Positions 6,068-10,565 of a DNA stretch of 10,565 nt are shown here, one piece after another. The stretch covers positions 1 through 10,565 of the forward strand of contig JBBRFH010000115.1 of NCBI GenBank assembly GCA_038224615.1. Direction: 5' to 3'. A program made the translations under genes and the position numbers. The DNA is from JBBRFH01 sp038224615 (lineage in GTDB: Bacteria; Planctomycetota; Phycisphaerae; Tepidisphaerales; Tepidisphaeraceae). Numbering within the stretch: position 1 is the stretch's first letter; every line of letters starts with the position of its first letter. The notes beneath the pieces were generated by a model, which saw only the letters and a list, made by a program, of their open reading frames with translations, was not told the origin of the DNA and did no database searches.

Positions 6068-7504
6068 ATGCGTGTTTTCATGCTCGGCTGGGAGTTTCCG
6101 CCCTTCATCAGTGGCGGTCTTGGGACGGCCTGCTACGGGCTGACCAAGGCGCTGAGCGCCATCGACACGGAAGTGATCTTCGTTCTCCCGCGCCCACTTC
6201 CCGCCGGCAGCAAGACCGATTTGCCTGAGCCCAGCCGCAATGGCAAGGGCAATGGCAACGGAAACGGTCGCGTGTCGGTCCGTTCGCCGGCGCCGGCACC
6301 GGAACCGACTCCTTCGACCGCCTCGATTGCGCCGCAAGCATTGGGCATCAAACTCGACGAGTTCGAGCACGTCACGTTCCGCGCCGTGCAGGCGGCCCTC
6401 AATCCGTACCAGACGGCGATCGAGTTCGAGGCAGAAGCCGAGACACGCCGCGTTGCCCATGAGCTGGCGCTGTCGTCGTCGCACGATTCGTCTGACGACC
6501 GTCCTTCCACCCGCAAGCCCGCCCCCGCCCCGGCGCCGCGACCTGCGCCGGCGGGTGGCAATGCGATTTATTCCGGCGACCTCTTCACCGAGGTCCAGCG
6601 GTACGCGAGCCTGGCGACCGAGATCGCCCGCAACGAGGAATTCGACGTCGTCCATGCCCATGACTGGCTCACCTATCCCGCCGGCATGGCCGTCGCGGCG
6701 CTCAAGGGCAAGCCGCTGGTGGTCCACGTCCACAGCACGGAGTTTGATCGCGCCGGCGCGCACATCGACCAGCGCATCTATGACATCGAGCGCCGCGGAA
6801 TGCTTGCCGCGATGAAGGTCATCGCCGTCAGTCACCTCACCAAGAATCTGCTCATCCAGCGCTACGGCGTCGAGCCGGACAAGATCGAGGTGGTCTACAA
6901 CGCAGTCGAACAGCATGTCGGTGCCCTCTACGACGTCGAAAAATACTCCATCAAGCGAGGCGAGAAGCTCGTGCTTTTCCTCGGACGCATCACCGCACAG
7001 AAGGGGCCTGAGTACTTCCTCGAAGCCGCCAAGAAGGTGCTGGAGGTGATGGACAACGTGAAGTTCGTCATGGCCGGCTCGGGGGACATGATCCGCCATG
7101 CGATCGAACTCGCCGCCGGCCTGGGCATCGGGCACAAGGTGCTGTTCACCGGCTTCCTGCGCGGGCCTGACGTCGAACGCGTCTTCAAACTGGCGGACCT
7201 CTATGTAATGCCCAGCGTCAGCGAGCCGTTCGGTATCGCGCCGCTCGAGGCGATGGCCAACGATGTGCCGGTCATCATCAGCAAACAGAGCGGCGTCAGC
7301 GAGATCCTCCAGCACGCGTTGAAAGTCGACTTCTGGGACACCAACGAGATGGCGAACAAGATCGTCGCCGTCCTGCGTCATCCGCCCCTGGCGCGCATGC
7401 TGCGCGAAGAGGGCGGCTTCGAGATCAGCAAGCTCAGTTGGACCGACTCCGCCGAGGCGTGCATCAAGGTTTACGAGGCCGCAATCGAAGCGATGCGGGA
7501 CTGA
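6068..7504 (+). CDS. GT4-family glycosyltransferase (glycogen-synthase-like) with low-complexity linkers
   Basis: This 478-residue GT-B fold glycosyltransferase would transfer a sugar from a nucleotide-sugar donor in the cytoplasm. The N-terminal domain starts MRVFMLGWEFPPFISGGLGT, like glycogen synthase-type enzymes (GGLG at 16-19). HAHDW is at 196-200 and VHSTEFDRAG at 221-230. The C-terminal donor domain has LGRITAQKG (305-313) and the EPFGIAPLE motif (E386-E394), the EX7E pair of retaining GT4 enzymes. Residues about 48-165 are a poorly conserved insertion. A run of NGKGNGNGNG (58-67) and Pro/Ala-rich stretches (74-82, 151-163) flank a conserved-looking segment, ALGIKLDEFEHVTFRAVQAA. GT5 glycogen synthase is the alternative, but the usual Lys before GG is absent here (S15). 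Substrate unknown. It has its own promoter and terminator, so it is likely monocistronic. Confidence 0.87.
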   Translation: MRVFMLGWEFPPFISGGLGTACYGLTKALSAIDTEVIFVLPRPLPAGSKTDLPEPSRNGKGNGNGNGRVSVRSPAPAPEPTPSTASIAPQALGIKLDEFEHVTFRAVQAALNPYQTAIEFEAEAETRRVAHELALSSSHDSSDDRPSTRKPAPAPAPRPAPAGGNAIYSGDLFTEVQRYASLATEIARNEEFDVVHAHDWLTYPAGMAVAALKGKPLVVHVHSTEFDRAGAHIDQRIYDIERRGMLAAMKVIAVSHLTKNLLIQRYGVEPDKIEVVYNAVEQHVGALYDVEKYSIKRGEKLVLFLGRITAQKGPEYFLEAAKKVLEVMDNVKFVMAGSGDMIRHAIELAAGLGIGHKVLFTGFLRGPDVERVFKLADLYVMPSVSEPFGIAPLEAMANDVPVIISKQSGVSEILQHALKVDFWDTNEMANKIVAVLRHPPLARMLREEGGFEISKLSWTDSAEACIKVYEAAIEAMRD

Positions 7505-7577
7505 TCCGCGCCGTCCCTCGACCCGCCGCACGAACAGCCCGAGCGTGCGGTTTCCGAATCCGGACTGCCATTTAGGC

Positions 7578-7608
7578 AGGTGGGTTTGTTTGTTCAAATC
7601 ACCTTTTT
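7578..7608 (+). terminator. Rho-independent terminator after the glycosyltransferase gene
   Basis: The arm 7578-7588 pairs with 7595-7604: AGGTG with CACCT, a G-U pair, one bulged G, then TTTG with CAAA. A run of five T follows at 7604-7608. It starts 74 nt after the stop codon. The stem is only moderately strong, but stem plus T-tract is the standard form. Confidence 0.65.
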
Positions 7609-7702
7609 CGCACGCTTCAACGGCTCCGGTACACGTTTTCGTAGCGGATTCGGGTCGATTGAAGTCCGTCATGCGCGCACTGTGTCCCTCTATAAGTACA
7701 GG

Positions 7703-7734
7703 TCCGTTGCGCGATTCCAGACCGAATCGCGCAA
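7703..7734. other. Perfect 13-bp inverted repeat
   Basis: Arms 7703-7715 and 7722-7734 are fully complementary (CGTTGCGCGATTC and its complement) around a 6-nt loop, CAGACC. No U-tract follows on either strand. It may be a second terminator for the SDR gene, a protein-binding site, or the 5' part of a small RNA. Confidence 0.6.
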
Positions 7735-7892
7735 CGCACCCCTCGCCGTGACGCGCCATACGCGGATATTTTTCTGGATTCGCCTCGGCGCGCGTTGCGC
7801 ATTTTCCGTGGAACGACTTGATGGGCGACGTGTGCGCCGGGGTCAACGCTATTCGGTCTGCCTGCGCCGTGATGCCGCTGGGGAGAATCCAA

Positions 7893-8684
7893 TCACAGCC
7901 TTCGGAAATGGAACCCGCCGTCGACGTTGATGACTTCGCCGGTGCTGAAGGGGAGGTAGTCTTTGGCGATCGCGAGGACGGCGCGGGCGACGTCGTCGGG
8001 CGTGCCCCAGCGCTTGATGGGGGTGAGGTCCTTGTTGAAGATCAGGTCGTCGTACTTTTCCTTGACGCCGCCGGTCATGTCGGTGGCGATGACGCCGGGG
8101 CGGATCTCGTAGACGTTCACGCCGAACTCGGCCATTCGCGCCGCGAACACCTGCGTCATCATCGCCAGCCCCGCCTTGCTGATGGCGTAGTCGCCGCGAT
8201 TGGTGTGGGCGGTGTAGGCGCTGATGCTGGTGATGTTGATGATCTTGGGACCGGGGCCTTGGGCCTTGGGGCTTGGGCCTTGCTGGGAAATCAGCGTTCG
8301 GCAAACGAGTTGGGTGAGGAAGTAGGGGCCTTTGAGGTTGATGTTGATGAGTCGGTCGAAGCTTTCTTCCGTCGCATCCAGCACATCGGCGCGGACGTTC
8401 GGAGCGACGCCAGCGTTGTTGACCAGGACGTCGATCCGGCCGAACGTTTTGAGCGTTTCGTCGACGAGCTTTTGGCGGTCCTGGGCGTTGGAAATGTCGG
8501 CCTGCACGATGTGTGCCTTGGCGCCGAGTTGCTCGATCTCCGTCTTCACTTCCTCCGCGGCACCGGCGGCGGAGTTGTAGTTGACGACGACGCTGAACCC
8601 TTCGCCCCCGAGCGCTGTAGCGATGCCCCGGCCGATGCCGCGCGATCCGCCGGTGACGATCGCGACCTGATTGTTCGTGCTCAT
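7893..8684 (-). CDS. FabG-like short-chain dehydrogenase/reductase
   Basis: This is an NAD(P)H-dependent SDR of 263 residues with a complete Rossmann fold. The cofactor motif TGGSRGIG is at 11-18 and NNAG at 89-92. The catalytic set is N116, S153, Y166 and K170 (S-x12-Y-AIS-K). The protein closes with PFSTGEVINVDGGFHFRRL. The whole resembles the group annotated as 3-ketoacyl-ACP reductases. A ketoreductase on another substrate is equally possible, because no fatty acid genes are nearby. The ATG at 8684 is preferred over the frame's first start at 8762. The SDR fold begins here, and a promoter lies in the upstream 35 nt. Residues 133-147 (SQQGPSPKAQGPGPK) are an insertion encoded by simple-repeat DNA at 8244-8282. 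It lies in the loop before the strand bearing S153 and may be tolerated. Confidence 0.9.
   Translation of the reverse strand: MSTNNQVAIVTGGSRGIGRGIATALGGEGFSVVVNYNSAAGAAEEVKTEIEQLGAKAHIVQADISNAQDRQKLVDETLKTFGRIDVLVNNAGVAPNVRADVLDATEESFDRLININLKGPYFLTQLVCRTLISQQGPSPKAQGPGPKIINITSISAYTAHTNRGDYAISKAGLAMMTQVFAARMAEFGVNVYEIRPGVIATDMTGGVKEKYDDLIFNKDLTPIKRWGTPDDVARAVLAIAKDYLPFSTGEVINVDGGFHFRRL
8244..8282. repeat. Degenerate simple-repeat tract (CTTGGG/GGCCTTG) inside the SDR gene
   Basis: The plus strand carries four to five degenerate copies of a 6-8 nt unit (CTTGGGA, GGGGCCTTG, GGCCTTGG, GGCTTGGG, CCTTG). It stays in frame and encodes QGPSPKAQGPGPK. Its composition differs from the flanking coding sequence, which suggests slippage or insertion of an intergenic-type repeat. 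Confidence 0.6.
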
Positions 8685-8690
8685 GCGAGC

Positions 8691-8719
8691 GTTGTAGAAC
8701 CCGACGGCAACCCGGTCAA
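8691..8719 (-). promoter_or_regulatory. Sigma70-like promoter of the SDR gene, leaderless geometry
   Basis: On the minus strand, TTGACC (8714-8719) matches the -35 at 5/6. TACAAC (8691-8696) matches the -10 at 4/6, and the spacer is exactly 17 nt. The -10 ends 6 nt before the ATG at 8684, so the predicted start of transcription is the A of the start codon. No Shine-Dalgarno is present, consistent with a leaderless mRNA. Confidence 0.55.
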
Positions 8720-8770
8720 ACGGACGTTGCGGAGAAAGGTCCGGCCGCGCGCGCGGAAACACTTTTCGAT

Positions 8771-8917
8771 GTCATCCTGAGCGCCGCGAAGGATCTACTC
8801 GCGGAGTGGAGGCCCGCTGAAGTTCAGGAAAGACGCACGATCTGGTTCTCCAACCTCTTTAGCCAACCCGGAGGCCCGGGCGTCGGCGAGAAGATCCTTC
8901 GCTGCGCTCAGATTGAC
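8771..8917. repeat. Long imperfect inverted repeat (REP/MITE-like element)
   Basis: The arm 8771-8805 (begins GTCATCCTGAGCG, contains GCGAAGGATCT) and the complement of 8883-8917 agree at 30 of 35 positions, across a 77-nt centre. The arm matches a 'TCATCCTGAGCG-AGCGAAGGATCT' intergenic repeat that I recall from several bacterial phyla. The centre repeats GGAGGCCCG twice and has no frame of note. It lies between the SDR promoter and the TauE stop, so it would fold into a large hairpin. Any link to mobility is inference. Confidence 0.75.
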
Positions 8918-8970
8918 CGATGTGTGGGCGCAGGCTTTCAGCAGTTCAGGAGATCATGAAGCCGCTCAAA

Positions 8971-9786
8971 TCAGTAATGTCGCAAAAGTGAAGTCGTGCC
9001 GCTGATGAGCAGGTAGCCGCCCAGCCCAAAAACAGTGACGTAGACCGCCTGGGCGAAGAGCTTGTCGCTCATCTTCTTACACAGCCACTTGCCGAAGATC
9101 GCGCCGGCGAGCACCAGCGGGAAAAACATCAGCGACCAGCTCGGGCTGATCTTCTCGAACATGCCGGCCTGCCAGTAGGTCGGCACCTTGGCGATGTTGG
9201 CGAAGAAGAAGAAAGTGGCCGACGTCGCCACCCACGCCTGACGGCCGAGATTGAGCGGGAGCAGGTACATCGCGATAATCGGACCCGCGGCGTGGGCGAG
9301 CGTGGAGCTTGCGCCTGCGAAGGTACACGTCGTCACGGTGCGCCACGGCTCGGGCATCAACTTCTGCTGCGCGCCCTTCCACTGGCGGTACCACGTCATC
9401 CCGACCAGCAGCAGCGATTCAAATCCGATCTCGATGTTGATCAGGTCGGCGGCGATCTGGTGGCGGGTCTTTAGGATGTGGATCAGCCACGTCCCCAGCA
9501 AAATCCCCAGCACCGCCGGCGGCATCATTCGGCCGATGAGCTTCCAGTTGGCGAGCTTGTAATACTGGCTGACTGCGATGACGTCGCCGACCATCAGCAG
9601 CGGAAGCAGCAGGCCGAGCGCGTCGTCGCCGCTGTAGCGCGTCCCGTCGGATTTCACGATCAGCGGAAGCGCCAGCGTCGTCATCGGCACGACGATCAGC
9701 CCCAGCCCGCCGCCGAAGCCGGATTTGGCGATGCCGATCAGCGTGATGGCGCTGCCGATGACGAGCCATGGGAGGAAGTCGGGCAT
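8971..9786 (-). CDS. TauE/SafE-family (sulfite exporter) membrane permease
   Basis: This 271-residue polytopic membrane protein of the TauE/SafE family is thought to move sulfite, sulfoacetate or related organic anions across the inner membrane. About eight hydrophobic segments are visible. The N-terminal half carries the family signature, IGIAKSGFGGGLGLIVVP (17-34), and AGASSTLAHAAGPIIAMYLL opens the second half. Length fits the family's usual 240-280. The ATG overlaps the stop of the DUF5615 gene by one base (TGATG), so it is translated with it. The substrate cannot be told. The association with a DUF433/DUF5615 pair is odd, because nothing in the window is sulfur-related. It ends 54 nt from the right arm of the long inverted repeat. 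Confidence 0.85.
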   Translation of the reverse strand: MPDFLPWLVIGSAITLIGIAKSGFGGGLGLIVVPMTTLALPLIVKSDGTRYSGDDALGLLLPLLMVGDVIAVSQYYKLANWKLIGRMMPPAVLGILLGTWLIHILKTRHQIAADLINIEIGFESLLLVGMTWYRQWKGAQQKLMPEPWRTVTTCTFAGASSTLAHAAGPIIAMYLLPLNLGRQAWVATSATFFFFANIAKVPTYWQAGMFEKISPSWSLMFFPLVLAGAIFGKWLCKKMSDKLFAQAVYVTVFGLGGYLLISGTTSLLRHY

Positions 9787-10133
9787 CAGATGGGTAGCCG
9801 GCGAAGGCGGTTGCGGAGTTCCTGTCCGACATCGCAGTCGGCAATGAGCCGTATGTTGTACTCGATCTGCCCGACGGTGATTGCGTGCTGTCGAAAGTGG
9901 ATCACCCCGGGAAACTCGATTCCGTTCCGCATGGCCTCGGACGCGATCACATGAAAATCCACGTCGGATGCAAGAATCACCCGGTCGAGTTCGATCGATC
10001 GCAGGAACACTTCGTTATCCGGAGCCTGGCGGCGGTCATCTTCGTCGAGTGTCAGGCAGTCGATGCCGGCCCGCCTTACCGCTCGAAGTACGTTGCCGTG
10101 GACGTTGTGATCTAGCAACACGCGAAGACTCAA
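9786..10133 (-). CDS. DUF5615 PIN-like protein (toxin-like)
   Basis: This 115-residue protein belongs to the DUF5615 PIN-like family, small predicted nucleases often encoded next to DUF433 proteins. The acidic residues expected of the PIN fold are present: D8 in LLDHN, D39 and E41 in PDNEVF, then D57 and D59 in ASDVDFH. The C-terminal half (GIEFPGVIHF, GQIEYNIRLI) also fits. It starts with TTG at 10133 (4-nt overlap with the DUF433 stop), giving MSLRVLLDHN, the usual family beginning. A GTG at 10121 is the alternative. Activity as an RNase toxin is inference; DUF5615 proteins have not all been shown to be toxins. Coupling on both sides makes it the middle gene of a three-gene operon. Confidence 0.85.
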   Translation of the reverse strand: MSLRVLLDHNVHGNVLRAVRRAGIDCLTLDEDDRRQAPDNEVFLRSIELDRVILASDVDFHVIASEAMRNGIEFPGVIHFRQHAITVGQIEYNIRLIADCDVGQELRNRLRRLPI

Positions 10134-10357
10134 GCGGCACCCGCGTTTGGGTCCAGTTTTCCGCCTCGCGCCTGAATCCGTGCGCGAAGGTCGCCATTCG
10201 GGGTGCCGAATTTCGTGAAAAATTCGTCTGCCTCGCGCTCTCGCCTTGCAAGTTCAGCGTCAAAATCGGACTTGTGATCATAGTAATACGACAACCCCGC
10301 GTGAATCTGACCAAGCGTTAGGTGCGGGTACTGCGCAGCGAGTGCCGCAGGATCCAT
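10130..10357 (-). CDS. Short DUF433 protein (antitoxin-like), possibly N-truncated
   Basis: This small protein has the conserved second half of DUF433: AAQYPHLTLGQIHAGLSYYYDHKSDFDAELARR, then an acidic/basic tail to NAGAA. It would be the antitoxin partner of the overlapping DUF5615 gene (TTGA overlap). The start is chosen at the ATG 10357, giving 75 residues. An in-frame TTG at 10390 would add 11 residues. Full DUF433 proteins usually begin with a GTRI-type DNA-binding part before the PHLTL segment, and that part is missing. Upstream, from about 10397, the DNA is a GCGAAG-rich palindromic repeat rather than coding. Either this is a naturally short family member, or the repeat has replaced the N-terminus. 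A weak GGAA lies ahead of the start, but there is no clear ribosome binding site. Confidence 0.7.
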   Translation of the reverse strand: MDPAALAAQYPHLTLGQIHAGLSYYYDHKSDFDAELARREREADEFFTKFGTPNGDLRARIQARGGKLDPNAGAA

Positions 10358-10396
10358 GTGATACGTTTCCGGTCTGAAACCCGCGCCCAAATGCCA

Positions 10397-10478
10397 AGGC
10401 GAACCGCGAAGCAGCGAAGAGCGCGAAGGAAGACGCGAAGAATGCCCATTTCGTTATTTCTTCGTGTTTCCCTTCGCG
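10397..10478. repeat. GCGAAG-rich repeat with a 21-bp imperfect palindrome
   Basis: The motif GCGAAG occurs four times in 10397-10440. The arm 10422-10442 and the complement of 10458-10478 agree at 18 of 21 positions. Two of the three differences are G-U compatible, leaving one mismatch over the 21 bp, with a 15-nt loop. It is non-coding and resembles the 'cgcgaag...aagaa' repeat found between genes in planctomycetes and other GC-rich bacteria. It may act as a terminator or an RNA stabiliser near the DUF433 gene. Confidence 0.65.
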
Positions 10479-10550
10479 TTGATCATCGCGCTCATCGCAT
10501 CTTCGCGGCTCGTATGGTTCTGAGGTCGCAATGCTGGGGCTGATAATTAC

Positions 10551-10565
10551 TCGACACTCGACACT
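10551..10565. repeat. Short tandem repeat (TCGACAC) cut by the window edge
   Basis: Two full copies of the 7-mer TCGACAC at 10551-10564 end with a T at the last base. More copies may lie outside the window. Nothing else is seen in 10479-10550. Confidence 0.4.

Larger units (their letters stand above)
7505..7892. other. Gene-free region between convergent genes
   Basis: No protein gene in these 388 nt is convincing. The short frames lack ribosome binding sites and recognisable composition. The stretch holds an intrinsic terminator (7578-7608) and a perfect 13-bp hairpin (7703-7734). A TATAAG box at 7689-7694 lies just ahead of the hairpin, with only a weak -35 (CCGTCA). The SDR gene ends at 7893 on the other strand. 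Confidence 0.6.

Noticed and set aside
5909..7846. A 645-codon open frame on the minus strand opposite the glycosyltransferase
   Set aside because: The plus-strand frame has clear GT4 motifs, a promoter, a Shine-Dalgarno and a terminator. The antisense frame has no recognisable domain and reflects GC-rich codon use.
7580..7930. A 116-codon plus-strand frame after the glycosyltransferase
   Set aside because: It overlaps the terminator and the 13-bp hairpin, has no ribosome binding site, and runs into the end of the SDR gene.
10422..10478. The palindromic repeat read as a CRISPR array
   Set aside because: There is only one repeat pair, in inverted orientation, with no regular spacers and no cas genes.

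Overview
The window is about 10.6 kb of GC-rich bacterial chromosome. It most likely comes from a planctomycete, perhaps the Phycisphaerae or Tepidisphaera side. That placement is inference. It rests on a surface-type RTX protein whose N-terminus carries an 'ESLxxRR' motif like those of planctomycetal exported proteins, a DUF2752 protein with a THxxLGLxPC...CGMTT signature, two small lipoproteins with no family I recognise, and a FabG-like reductase of a type I associate with this phylum. No rRNA, tRNA, CRISPR array, phage gene or insertion sequence was found.

Layout, left to right. (1) 1-469 (-): the first 156 residues of a membrane sensor with a periplasmic c-type heme domain (CxxCH), cut by the window edge. 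(2) 722-1201 (-): a small three-helix membrane protein with a charged tail. (3) 1335-3004 (+): a YfcE/MJ0936-type phosphodiesterase, then a GNAT acetyltransferase translationally coupled to a GmhA-type sedoheptulose-7-phosphate isomerase. This run ends at a perfect 15-bp hairpin. (4) 5939-3065 (-): a cell-envelope cluster of a DUF2752 membrane protein, two tandem paralogous lipoproteins 4 nt apart, and a protein with 17 unbroken RTX nonapeptides. (5) 6068-7504 (+): a GT4 glycosyltransferase with two low-complexity linkers, divergent from the envelope cluster. It has a good sigma70-like promoter and a rho-independent terminator. (6) 7505-7892: a gene-free stretch with that terminator and a 13-bp perfect hairpin. 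(7) 8684-7893 (-): a FabG-like SDR carrying an in-frame simple-repeat insertion, with a promoter placed for a leaderless mRNA. (8) 8771-8917: a long inverted repeat of REP/MITE type. (9) 10357-8971 (-): three overlapping genes, a short DUF433 antitoxin-like protein, a DUF5615 PIN-like protein, and a TauE/SafE permease. (10) 10397-10565: repetitive, palindromic non-coding DNA.

How the genes work together: GmhA makes the first committed intermediate of ADP-heptose, a precursor of LPS or S-layer glycans. The GT4 enzyme, the two lipoproteins and the RTX protein also point to building or decorating the cell surface. The DUF433/DUF5615 pair looks like a VapBC-like toxin-antitoxin module fused by overlap to a transporter gene. 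The best candidates for something undescribed are the DUF2752-lipoprotein-lipoprotein-RTX cluster and the DUF433-DUF5615-TauE overlap operon.
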